Assembly: GCA_026413225.1 (NCBI GenBank)
Contig: CM048554.1
Coordinates: 57,061,463 to 57,125,462, forward strand
Reading direction: 5' to 3'
DNA length: 64,000 nt
Source: Otis tarda
Taxonomy: Eukaryota; Chordata; Aves; Otidiformes; Otididae
The notes under the pieces were generated by a model. That model was given only the letters and a program-made list of their open reading frames with translations. It was not told the DNA's origin and did no database searches. The translations under genes were made by a program, and so were the position numbers. Within the stretch, counting starts at the first letter, position 1. Every line of letters starts with the position of its first letter. Of the stretch, positions 1 to 12,603 are shown one piece after another.

Positions 1-2340
1 TGTTTAAAAAAAAAAATACGTTTGAATTCTTGTTTGCCTTCTTATTTCTGAGACTTTAAGGAGCAAATAATATTTTCGTAACTTTCTCCATCAGTAGGGA
101 AAAGCAAGCGATCAAACACACACATGCACACAAGCATATATATTTATATGCTCAGAAAAAATCATTTTAAAGTCATCTGACTCCAGGAGCTGGGGATATA
201 CAGAAAATACCAGTGTTGCAGGACTTACAATTAAAAGCACAAGTTTCCAGCACAGCAGTTCATTTGTTCTGAATAGGCTTTCAGTTACATTGATGCAATT
301 CAACAGCAGGAGTCCTGAATAAGTAGATAACAAGTTTTGTAATACTTCTTCAATGACTGTGCATCTGACTTTATGTATAGGAAAAAGCAAAAATTGTTAG
401 TGGTGCCTTAGGCAGATCTGGTTTTAATTTATTACACTTTTTCTCCACCTCAGTAGCAATTCTTGTATTACACTATAAGAACAGCAGCAGATCCTAGCAT
501 GCAGAAAAGGTGTGAAAAAAAATTTTAAAATGTAAGCAAAATTCCTTTGTGGAATGTGGCACATTAGACTCACATGATGCGGCAAGATCTTTGTTTTTCA
601 TGGGAAGATTTTACTGAACTACCTGGAATACTGAAAACTGTATGATAAAAGCTGATGCTGACTGGGAAAGGAAAAAAGGACCTAAACCAAACAGCTGCCA
701 TTTGAGGGCTTAAAAAATCTCTTTTTGTATCTCTCCCTGATATCCCCCAGGGAAGTGCTTTGCCCTCTCTGCTCCTTGCATGCTTCCAAACCTGCATAAG
801 TAACTAGTTTTTCTCTTTTGGATCTTCTAAAATGACAAGCTGATGATCCATCAGATTGAAGAGCAACAGCCATTTGGTGGATTTATGAAACATGCTCAAG
901 AATTATGTGGCACCTAAGGAAAAAAAAAATTATATAGGTATTTGCACTGTAGCTTAACAGCCTCATGAAACATCCCCCGAGAATAAGTCCAGATAGTGGC
1001 CTACCACTAAGATAGAAAAAGACAGAAATTGAGAGCAGGAAGAATGCTCAAAGTTTTGTAAAACACAAAAGATTAAGATGAATTTTAATTCCAGAAGTAG
1101 AATATCTGTACTATTATGGGGAAAAGACTAGAATATTTATAGATGTAGCAATATACTTCCTAAGTGCAAATTGAATAGGTATATTTAGCTTTCTGCAGGG
1201 ATTCAGGAAATCAGCTTCAAATAGAAGAAAACTGGCATGTGAGCGCTGTTATTTCTTGTAATAAATGAACAGTGAAACAAGCACATTTTTATAAGAGAAA
1301 GTACATCTCATACAGCATACTGATGAACAAGGCACTCAGCTATCATGGGGAAAAATAAAAACCTTTCCTCCTTTGTTTTATGATTTATCTTTGTGGCTAG
1401 AAAAGTCAGTAACTGCATCTCTCCCCCAAGGTGAGGAGTCAAGAAGAGCACTTCTGATCCCTCCGGACTCTGCTGTTTCCAGTGTGATTGCCTTCTCAAA
1501 GGCTATGGAGCCTGCTAACACTGTCTTGGTCACTGGAAAATAACACATGCATTAAGGTTTGCCAACCGGAATTGATTTTGAAAGTTGCTTTCACCCTGAG
1601 TCAACAGCCCTGCTTTGTCTCCACTAGAAGTGGTTTATCTGCTCTGGAGGTATGTTTCTATCTGAACTGGAAAGCAAGCTCAAAAACAGATTCGTTGCAC
1701 TGACACGCGAATTTGCCCCACTTGCTAGGCTGGCAGTCACTGTGGAAACCTGAAAAACAGAGTGGTCTCTTTCCCTTATCTTTATGCTAAATTGTGCTGT
1801 TGCTGCAGAAGAAAGCCTAGTTGTCAAGACCTACAGAAAATTCCCAGACAAAACCAATTTCATTAAGCTAGAGTTAAGCTTCAAAACAGCTGTTTATTGC
1901 TGAAGACAATGCTGGAGCTTTCTCAAAAAAAAACGTTTTTAAATCCTAGGAATTGAAATTTCAGGCTATAGTAAAAAACAAACAAACAAAAACCCAGAAT
2001 GCCATAACACAGCTATTTGCATAGAAATGTATATTTAAATCACTCAAGCAACCTTAACCTAATTTTGTCCTATTCACCTCTTTGCAGAATGTGTCTTGTG
2101 CAGACAAGACACACTTTGATGGAAGAGTTTTCACTAAAACCTAGAAGCAGTTCACAGGCTGTAACCAAAGGAAACTTAAGCCCCCTTTCTTGCATTAGTT
2201 TACCAAAGGAGATGAAAAAAATCTGGTGCACATAACATTGCAAGTGCGCAGAAACAGATGAATAGACATTAGGACCAAAAGACTGTAATATGCATGAAGT
2301 CGGACCTCCTGCGTAACACAGCATGGAGAATTTCATATGT
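1..2340. other. Intergenic DNA, nothing recognised
   Basis: A+T-rich sequence with scattered short open frames of up to 92 codons, none with protein-like composition. No repeat, RNA gene or promoter was recognised. Confidence 0.7.
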
Positions 2341-2907
2341 AATTACAGAACAATTTGGGTTGGAAGGGACCTTCAAAGGTCATCTAGTCCAACCCCCCTG
2401 CAAGGAGCAGGCATATCTCCAACCAGGTCAGGTTGCTCAGAGCCTCGTCCAACCTAGCCTTGAATGTTACCAGGGATGGGGCATCCACCACCTCTCTGAG
2501 CAGGTTCCAGGGTTCCACCACCCTCATTATAAAAAAAAAAAAATATACCCTCATTTAGTTTAAAGCCATTACCCCTTGTCCTATCGCAACAGGCCCTGCT
2601 AAAAAGTTTGTCCCCATCTTTCTTATAAGCCCCTGTTAAGTATTGAAAGGCTGCAATGAGGTCTCCCCAGAGCTTTCTCTTCTCCAGGCTGAACAGCCCC
2701 AACCCTCTCAGCCTGTCCTCATAGGAGAGGTGCTTCAGCCCTCTTATAATCTTCATGGCCCTCCTCTGGACTCGCTCCAACAGCTCCACGTCCTTATGTT
2801 GGGGGCACCAGAGCTGGATGCAGTACTCCAGGTGGGGGTCTCATGAGAGTGGAATAGAGGGGGAGAATCACCTCCCCCAACCTGCTGGCCATGCTTCTTT
2901 TGATGCA
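2341..2907 (-). mobile_element. CR1 LINE, 5'-truncated, 3' end of ORF2 plus tail
   Basis: In minus orientation this reads the C-terminal part of the CR1 reverse-transcriptase [42 protein letters not shown] and GDLIAAFQYLTGAYKKDGD can all be recognised between 2789 and about 2590. The 3' UTR hallmark (GGTTGGAAGGGACC, read from the plus strand) lies at 2357-2372. Homology stops at about 2907, where the CR1 text (ttgatgca) ends abruptly; this is the 5' truncation usual for CR1. The frame is broken, including around an A-rich run near 2530. No (ATTCTATG)n tail remains. It is older and more diverged than the copy at 21.5 kb. Confidence 0.95.
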
Positions 2908-5884
2908 TGCACAATCTTTGTCTGAAGCTCTGCTTGAGCTGGAACATACATTTTAAAAATATACTCACCTTTGATACAAATATTTCAAATTACAGATCTA
3001 CCATATCTCCAGCTCTGCTCTGTGACTGTTTTGTGACATACATTCTTATAAATGGCAATCTATTTTGTAGAGAAATGCATCATTTGCTTTGGTGTTATGC
3101 TCTCTTTGCAAACTGTAGTATTTTATGCCTTGTTTTTTCCTTAAGAAGTTTTTTTTTGCCCAAACTCATCAGCTGAATACATTTCCTATCTTCATCTAAA
3201 TGCTTAAAATGGATGTTTTTCATCACAGATTTTGTTTTCAGGCCACCTCTGAATCATTTCTACTTCCCTACTTCCTTTAGGTTTCCTACATGAGATTCTA
3301 GTTGGGAAAATATAATCCAACCCAAACCTGCTCAAATTGAACAAGTGACCTTTGCAGCCTTTTTATGCTCTAAAAAATCCTACTTCTCCCTTAAGTCCAA
3401 GGTGGCAACCTCATGCTTTTACTGTGAGTCTCTAACTGCTTGATGCTTTTAATTAAAGCTTCAACTCCTGCAATCAAAGGACAACAAAAGTCTCAGCCTG
3501 TAGAAGAGCTCTAGCCCTCATGGTAAGTAATAAAACTTGAACATGACCCAAACACTGCAAAAATACAACTTCAGATGTAAAATTGTTTCATGACTTTAGA
3601 CAGCTGAATTACATATTTGAATGCATAGGACTAGAAGAAGTATGCCATTACTAACTGGAAGAGCAGGAATCTCCTCCAGCTGGAGGCTTACCATCGTCTC
3701 CTGGAGCAAAGTGGCAGGAGCTTCCCACCAAACCCTGCAACTTGGCCTTCAGCGGGCAAGTTCTGAAGCAGCAATTCTTCTTGTCCTCATGTGCTAAAGG
3801 ATAAGAGATGCTAAAGGAGAAACTAGAAATCCTCTCTGTTTTTATGCGGAACATTTTGCAAGAGACCAGCTTAAGTCCTCTCCAGTTCAATATTCTCACT
3901 TTCTAAAAGGAAGAATTTCTTCAAGGAGAAGAAAACTCAAAGAAAACTCTATAGGCAACATGAACTTAAAATGAAATGTCTAGCTTCACCTTCCTGAGAG
4001 TCCTTCACCATCTGTAGAAGATGGAAGCTATTTTCAAAGAACAAAGCAACTAGCAAACTCCTCTGAAAGGGCCTCCTAGCCCAGAAATAAAGTACACATA
4101 TTTGAAACTAATCAGGTGTTCCTGGGAACACCCAGAGCTGAGCCTGTTGAAACAGTCAAAGAACTATGCTCAGTGAGAAAAGGATTTTGGCTGAAAATAT
4201 TATCAGGTAGGCAGATAGATAGCTCTCACATTGGGTCCATGGCAGAGCTTGGAACCGGCTTCAGCTTTCTGAGTTGTCAACTAATACCCTGTTATCCCCA
4301 GCAAAGGGAGATAAAAGCCAATTCACTGGAGATTTTCCACTCAAACACTGCCTGAAAGCTGACAGTCAAGTCAATAGTTAAAAAAAAAAAAATTAAAATC
4401 CCAACCATTTGCACAGCAACAAATAGCTGAAAGCAGCCAACCTTTTCTCCTTTCCTCTACTTCACTTAAACAGAGCCAATTCTTATTCCTGTCAGAAGCA
4501 CAAAGCTCTGCAGGACACAGGGGACTGAGAGACAACTGCTGAGCAGCTGGGCAAGTAAGGGATTTCACTACTTACCAATTTCATGTAAGCTCAACACAAC
4601 AGCACTATTAGGTTTATATTATGTATCAGTAAAATACTCATTACAGAGGCCTAGACTTGAAACAGTTTCTCAGAAAAACATGCCTACAGCTAGCACGCGG
4701 AGCGAGCATGCTTTACAGGGATCCACGTTCCCCACTAAACGGAAACAAACATGCCCAGTTATTATCATTTAGAAAAGACAAAAGCTGCCAAAGCGAAGGA
4801 AACGCCATCAGTGCTCAGAAAAGAGGCCTTTATTGTTTTCTACTAATTGCAAGGAAAAAGAATTCACAGACATTTCAAAGCAGCTGCTATCTTGTCCTTA
4901 AAAACTCCTTCCACTTAGAAAGGAAGATTTTCATTTTAACAGCCTCCAGAAGCTTTTATGGCTTGCTACCATCCAAGGCCATTCAGATGTGTTATTTCTG
5001 TATTGATTGTCTTGTGAGGTTCAGCAAAAAGGTCTAAGAAGCTAGGAGAAAAGCCTGTTGAGCCTGTAACTAGATAAATTACTATTTAAGGCTCAGCAAT
5101 TTCTGTTAAATTAAGGGTTACTTCTCTCCCCAACATACACTGGCCTTGTTAATTTTACTGGTAAAAATCTATGCAGACTCAATTGCTCAGGAGACTGCAA
5201 CTTGCTCCTTTGAAGCTACAGGTTCCAGCTGCTGTAAATCATCTGTGGAGTGAAGCTGATTTACATTAGCCAAGAATCTGGCCTGCTGTGGCTAAAAACT
5301 TCCCATCTGGTTTAATCAGTCTCCCTTCTGGAAAGCCCTAAGGATCATCGTTTCAAGCTGTGTTTCTCTCCATGACTTTTGTAATGTTGATATTGTGCGT
5401 ACTGCCAGGAATATCCTACCCATTGCTAGCTTGGGCACTATCTCAGTGATAGGTGAACTTGCTAAATGAGGCTCAGGGTGCCCACATGTTTTGCAATGTC
5501 CTGTAGAATTTTTCATTACAGAGGTTTTCGCAGCTAAATGTCTGTCTTTTGAGGTGTTGATCCTGCTTTTATCAGCCAGCAAAACTGGCAGCCATCACTC
5601 TGTGCCTGACTGTTAGGAGCTGGCATTGTTGTATTTGTGGCATCAGATGAGAAAAACAAGAAAAGCATCTAACTTCTTTTGTGGAAAAATTTCACTTAAA
5701 TGTGCTTTTCATTTTTTCTCTTGTGGGGAATAGCATCTCTCTTTAGATTTCCAATTAATATGTGGCCATGAGTGTAAACATCAAGAGCAGCTTTTCTTGG
5801 GTAAGGAATGAGCAAAGCTAAGACCTCATCTAAATCAACTGAAGGGAAAGAGATTCAAAGATACATCAAGACTTGAGAGACTGG

Positions 5885-6010
5885 GTTTAGTTCTTTGCTC
5901 TGTCACAGACTCTGCTTGGGTACTTAAATAAGCTACTCAAGGTCAGATTCAAAAAGGGACGTAGGCAACTACAGAGGGAAGGAGTCAAATCTGGAAGAAG
6001 CTTACACACA
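5885..6010 (+). repeat. Possible old SINE-like fragment
   Basis: TTCTTTGCTCTGTCACAGAC, then CTCAAGGTCAGATTCAAAAA and GGGACGTAGGCAACTACA recalls an amniote repeat (ctctgccacagact ... agattcacaaagggacttaggcacctac). The order is right but spacing is degenerate. Confidence 0.35.
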
Positions 6011-6929
6011 GGTGCTTCAGGCTCCTTGTTATCAAACTTGGACAGGCATCAAAATAAGAGTCATTAAAGGATCAAACTTGGGACAGCCAGGTCCAGCTCC
6101 TGCACCTGCCTAAGGAGATTCAGACGTGTCTGCCATCTCACAGGAGCATCTGAACTGTTTCTATCCAGAGGGACTGAAGAGGAGGATTCCCCACAGCTAT
6201 GTTTGAGCTGCATCATTGTGCAAAAATTTTGGAAATTGTATATAAGGAGACTGTATCCATACTACTGTATTTAGGTTGCTCATCAGGATGCAACAAAGTG
6301 GGTCTTGGTTCATACCCAGAATGCATTCATAGTCCCTGAACACTATCCCCAGGTGGCACATTGCAAAGCTAAATGCCCTCCTACTGCTTTTCTTGCTCTC
6401 AAATTATTTCTGATGCAGGGAACAGCTTCAGTGTGGCAAGGAAGGGAAAGGGAGATTAAACTTGGATCTTCCTGAATACATAGCAGGCTACTAAAGCACT
6501 ATGAAGAGGGAGAGAAGGCCTCCCCTTCCTCTGGCATTTTAAAAGAGCTGAGGGAACCCTACCGAGCATTTGGATCACAGTGGGACACCCATCTAGAGGA
6601 CAGCACGGCTGATGATCCAAAACAAAAACTCCTCTTTGAAAACCTGTGTGAGGTAGCCAAGGTGTACAGTTTGACACCTATCCTTGCTCATAGTATTTCT
6701 TAGTCTGATAGGTAAAATCAGAGAAACCCAAGAGTACTGATTTTAGGCAGCTTCTTTCTCAGTAAGTTGGTTATTTTGGTTCCCATTTTGAGAAGATAAG
6801 CCTGTCCCTTACATGTAGGCTCCTCTAAATGAAGACTAGGTGTCTAACAATGTTCTGGATCCCATATGGACACCAGGTCATTGCAAGGTAGGTGCTGCAG
6901 TACTGTAATTCTTTATTAGATTTGGCCTT

Positions 6930-6990
6930 TAGTGCTTCAGCTCTCCATCTGCAAAATCAGGATAAAAGCACTTTCCTGTTTTGTAGCTAA
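6930..6990 (+). repeat. Possible MIR-type SINE fragment
   Basis: GCTTCAGCTCTCCATCTGC then AAAATCAGGATAAAAGCACT resembles the MIR 3' portion (cctcagtttccccatctgtaaaatggggataatagcac). It is short and diverged. Confidence 0.4.
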
Positions 6991-9900
6991 TTTTCATACT
7001 CATTTGTAATTACTACAGAAAGATATTCAACACTGCTTCGCTTTCCCAGAGCAGTTACCAACATAGTTAAGCAGGAACAAAGCACAATATGGATGCTTTT
7101 AATCTGATTTTACATACTTGACACAGAACTTTTGACATAATTCTGTAAGGAATTGGTTAGAGCTTAAATGACATTTCCATTTCACTTCCAGGGAGATAAC
7201 TACATTTCTCACAGCAATGGCTAGGTAAACGCACTGGCAGCCACACAGCTCACAGCTTTGCTGTTACTAGTGCCCAAGAGAGCCATCTTATGGGAATTTA
7301 GGTGTGATTAACCCTACTGGATACCAATTAGCTCTTCCAACCACATGATCTATCAGACACTATCAGTGACTTTGATTTTCTTGAAACACCACGCTGTGAA
7401 CTGTGGTGGCTCAGGAGTTATTACTCAGGTGTTCAGATGTCTCTCTGTCCCAGGGGATAAAACCACATACAGTATTCTTACCATCTGTCCCTAAAGATAT
7501 CACCTCTGCTCATCCAGCTGAGCCCACATGTCATGTGACAGATGTGGATCAGATGATTCTGCTTTCAGCTCTCCCTCCTTGCAGGCTACTCTGCATAGCA
7601 GGGACAGCTGCAGAGCATGTTGGTCCTCTTAAGCCATGTCTTAAACTTGGATCACACAGCTGCAGTCTGTGCAGGAGCTCCAGTGCAGATTCAGCATCTG
7701 GCTTTCAGCCAGATGTTAGGCACCCAGTCAGCTTTAACCAGCTTCTAAACCAAAGAGCAGTGAGGGTGAGTTTAAAAGCACAGACATGCTCACCTACATT
7801 AGCTTGGGCAGCAAACTGAAACTGTCCAGGCACAGTTAACATGCAGTTATCTGCAATGGATCAGGCATATGAGCCCTGAGGTACTTGAGCTGGTTTTGAA
7901 ACTGGAAGTGGAGTTTCTAGTCTTGAAGGGAATTATTAACATACTACACTTTGAGTTTATTGAGAATTTGCAGGATCTGTGAGCTTTCCTATTTTTAAGG
8001 TCTCCCTTGACACATACCAGAGTAGAATGTAAAAAGTAATAATAATTAAAACAACCTAACAATTCAGTTGGTGTCCTTACTTTTCCAACTCAGCAGCAAT
8101 TTTTGTGTATGTCTCAGGAAAGAAGAGCCCCTTCTTTTCCCCTTTGTCTCAGAGCATTGTGACAGAGTCAGAGTGTGACCATGGTGTGTCACCCTCTCTG
8201 TGCATGCTACCCTCACTGACAGTATAATATATCAGACTCTGAGCTGCAACAGACAAGGTTTGGGCCGCTCTTTTATTCAGCTGCCACAGCTACGAGGATG
8301 GGAAGCCTTGCGGACAGATGGAGCACGTGTCAGGAGGCTGTAATGGCTTAAACTACCTCTGTGAGATTCACCAGGGCTCCTTCTGTTAAGGAGCCCTGTT
8401 TGCTGCAAAAGAAATTTTCATGAAACACTGAGCAAGCCTCATTAGCATCTCCCTGAGAAAATGACAATGTTGGGTAGCAAGTAGTGCCTCCATTCAGTCA
8501 GCTACTCCCACCAACCCAAGCACTGTTCATCCCACTGTATGCTTATGCCATAGGACAGTTTGTTCCCTGTGAACACAGAGCAAATCCCACCTGGCAAGCT
8601 GATAAATTGTGAATGATTTGTACTTGTTAGAGAAACACTCGTTCTGCCTGAAAATACAGAGATATTTTGAGGGTCTGAAATACGTTACTTGGACACTAAA
8701 ACTGCATGTGCAAACAGCAAGACTTTCTTTATCCTATGGGAACATGTAATGAATAAGATGATGCCTATGACTGAGATAAAATACTCACTGTTAAATAAAA
8801 AATGGAGAGGAGGTTCATACATGTAAAATTCTTTCCTTCGGCCTTCTTTTCTTTCCTTGTTCTCACTTCAGAAATGAGAGACAGCTTTTACTGCTGGAAG
8901 ACAGAGAGTTTTGCACATTAATAGCCACAGTGAAGGTCAGTAAGTCTGACTCATTCAAGTAACAGCTGAGTACATTGGCTCTCATTTCATTTTATTACAA
9001 TGGCAGAAGCAGTGCTGATCAACAGTGTCATATTTTCCTTTCTTCAGCATAAAAGATTAAGTGATTTTTCCATGAGGCAGTAGTGGGGGAAGGAAACTAG
9101 GAGAGGAGCAATATACCCTGCAATGCACTCACTACACCTGTAGCTGTGTTTTGTCCTTCCTCAGGTCTTCCTCTCTAAGTGCTAACAACTGGGGCTCCAG
9201 ATAACTCCTTTGGGGTTTTGCAGTGTTGCCTCAAGGTATTTCAGGGTCCTTTTTATGCTCAGAAAATGGAGATACCTGCATCATGAGTACCTTCTTCACA
9301 GGAATACTGGGGAAAGTGGTAATTCATATTTCTGTCAAGAGCATACCTGCATAAGGATTCTACTAGTAGTTCACCAAAAGGATGCCATGTCTTCTCTGGC
9401 CTATTTTATGCAATACGGCGTTGGACATGTCACTGACTGACTCTCCAGGGATAAAGCAGGAGGAATTCTCCCTCCTAGAGGCCACAGAGGCTTTCTGAAT
9501 CTTCCAGGTTAAAACAAGGTGGGGGAGACCCTAAGTGAGTGAGGCCAAAGCAACTGGAATGGTGACTAGAAGAGTAAACTCCACTAATATGCTTGAGTGG
9601 CTCTCAGCCCCTTAAAATCTGAGTACCTTACAATATTTCTGTGTTGCAAAGGACAGTATGCACATTTAACAGCACGGAAGAAGAAGTGAAATGACTGGAC
9701 CAGTAGACTTAGAGGAAGCTTGCAATGTGGAAAGAGCTGAAAAAGATTTCTGGAATGTTCATTCTGGAGGTTCATTCATTTCCCACTGAGCCCTTTTTCC
9801 TCACTGATTTTCTAATCATTTTCCTAAAGACCCTCAATTCTTCACTTCTATACTGCTCCTGAGAAAAACACTGTATGGTCCCTTTTACTAGGGCACGGAC

Positions 9901-11476
9901 ATTTTGCTCACAGATAACTGAGCAAGGGTCGAAGAGCTTAGACAGTGTCAATTATTGACTTGGTCTTAGGGCAAACAAAGAGCTGTGATCCCTGTAGAAG
10001 AGCAATTATTGTTGACAAAGTCTGGATGATCCTCAAAGCACAGTGCACTAACTTTCCTCTGTACATTCCTTAACACTTCCTTGCATTGATTTCCTGCATG
10101 TTAACAAGACTATTAGAAATATAATAGCAATGCCGCTAATAACCCGACACTGATGTTCATTCAACAGTAATCAGACAGACGTAAACCTGCCCCCAACCAC
10201 CAATGCAGAGCTCTGAAGCTGCTCCTAAGATCAGCAGGCACTACTTCTGCCCAAAAGGAGCTGTCTTTCCTCCTGCTGCTGCAAGAGGGTGTGTATCAAG
10301 GGAAACAAGCAGCTGTAGACAAACTGTATTTCTTTCTCTTAGCTTACAGGAGAAGAAGATTTTTATATAACCTGGCCTGTTCCATCCTCCCTAGCACATA
10401 CTCACCTTAATGTTACAGCAGAGTGAGAAAAGCAAAGAGTTGGATTCCTTACTGGTGTAAATCAGCCTACTGCTACAGCCATAATATAGGTTTTGACCAA
10501 ATATTCAGCTTGCCTGTGAGTCCCAAGAGGCAGTACATGCTTTCCAGTGCCACTTCTTGAAGCTTTATGCTCCAAGTTTCGATCCACAGTTTTTCACCTC
10601 CTGTTTTATCAAAGGCTTTAGAACAGTTCCTCAGGGGGTGTCTACATGGTGCAATGAAGTGTTGTGCAAGGATAAGAAAATTATCCCTAGACTAATGGAG
10701 TTATTAGGAACAAACCAGCTACATCAAAAAGATGCTCTGCCAAGGTGGTTGTGCTAACTGCAGAGCAGGGTTTATGGGCCCAGCTGACATGCTGTGGCAA
10801 TACAGTCTGACATCAGCTTGTGCAGAGCTAGCTCTTGTCTCCCTGTGTTGCCCTGCCACGTCCCATCAAAGCCCCTCAAGCAGCTGAACCCCTTTGGGCT
10901 GTTGTGGTCTTCACCCGATTGCTCTCTGTTTGCCTTTCCAGAAGAGTGTGGCTCTGTCACAGGACAGACAGACATGATGCAGGGAAATCTCTGCTTGGAA
11001 GCAGAGATTCATTCAGCTGGAAGTCAGGGTGCTGAGGGCATTTAAAATTATGCTAGACACTTGTATTCAGGCACCTACCCACTGCCCAGTTATGAGGATT
11101 TTCAGAAGTCCAGTGTCCTTAAGGTACTTTCAGCAATGGGAATTCAAATTTTAAATTCTGTCTTTGCCAACTCGCTTGACAGTCTTACAGCAAAAGATTA
11201 TAACTTGAAAGAAAAAAAAAAAAGTATTCCTAAATATCCCTCCCTTATCTATGAAGAGACTTGAGGGTAAGGGAGAGAGGACTCTATTTACCTCATTTGT
11301 AAGTAAGCCTTGGCAAAGCTGCAGATAGCCAGCAAATAAGCTAGTATATGGAGGAGTGCACATGTGAATGGTAACTCTTACTTAGAGAGAGCATCCTCTA
11401 AGAAGTGAGAGCTTTTGCCTCTCAGTGTCCACAGCAATGACTGCTGCCTCTGCTGAAGGGGCCAGCCAGTGACCTG

Positions 11477-11516
11477 GTTTGGTAAGTTTGTTCACAGTTT
11501 GGTGAGTTTGTTAACG
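11477..11516 (+). repeat. 20-bp tandem duplication
   Basis: GTTTGGTAAGTTTGTTCACA is followed directly by GTTTGGTGAGTTTGTTAACG, with 17 of 20 positions identical. A small local duplication in intergenic DNA. Confidence 0.85.
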
Positions 11517-12534
11517 AGGAACAGCAGCAGGACTCAGCTGCTTGTATATCATAAAACCCTGCACCATAATTAGTAATTTTAAGTTATTAGTCACCCGGGA
11601 AGGAATTAAACTGTGGGCTGAAAAATGAACGTTTTAATGCAAAATACCAAATCCTGCAGGCTTCCACTCACCTTCCCTGTTTCTGCAACGAATTGTGCTG
11701 GGGAGCATACACGCCAGAGCAGCCATAACTGTGGGAAGGAGAGGTTTTACATCACCAGTGGGAATTATCCTGTTGTATCATCTCCTTCACAATATGATTC
11801 TGCTTTTTTTGAAGGAGAGTGAAACATTGATTATACATTTATGCTGAGTTTTGCCACTGCTAAAATGCAAACTGAAATTTTGTCACAAAATGCAGTATTT
11901 CTGAATTATTGCACTTTGAAGCCCTGAAGGACCCCCAGAGGAGCACTTCTGAGCATTCTTTTCATTTTAGATTGTTTGCATTTTTCCCCAAGACTAGTCA
12001 GATAGATCTAATACTTTCCTGATGTAGCAATTTGTTGCTGTTTATTTTTTTGTCAAATGACCTGCACCCCCCCCACCTTTCAAATTTCCCATCAGCTTTT
12101 ATTAAGCTATTCCTAAACCGAATAATTAAGTAGCTCTTTTTTTTTATTATTATTTTTAACCAAATTGTTAGATGAGGGCACCAGACTCCAGCTATCTGTA
12201 TTATATCATCCACAACAGGGAACAGAGAAGTTACTCTGTGCAGATGTTCAGCAGCAACAGCAACTGCTGCTGAGAGCAGCCCTGGGCAGTGGCTGCAGCC
12301 AGAGCAGGAAGGTAGAGGGCAGTAGTTCCTCCCTGCCATTTTCCCTGAGTTTCCTTCCCACCCCAACAAGGACAGCCACAGAGCTAGGGAAGAAATACTG
12401 GAAGAGGCACTGTCCTGCCTCCAGGAAGTTACAGATACTCCCTGTTTACTGGCAGGGAGTACTTGCTACGAGCCAGGGATTGCTACAATCCCCACAGCTG
12501 TGCTGCACTGCTAGGCTTCTGTTCACACTGACCC

Positions 12535-12603
12535 TGATGCAAAACTCTCACTGAAGCCAACAGTATTTTTTCCAGTGACTGCACAGGGTTTTGGATATGG
12601 CCC
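12535..12603 (+). repeat. Possible old amniote repeat fragment ("CTCTCACTGAAG" type)
   Basis: GATGCAAAACTCTCACTGAA then GCC...TTTTGGATATGGCCC resembles a diverged repeat common in reptile genomes (aaaactcccactgaagtcaatgggagttttgcc ... aggatcaggccc). I cannot name the family. It shares words with 24384-24445 and 26241-26280. Confidence 0.35.

Noticed and set aside
7403-7819. 138-codon open frame on the plus strand
   Set aside because: Cysteine/serine/leucine-rich with no domain and no matching frame nearby; treated as chance.
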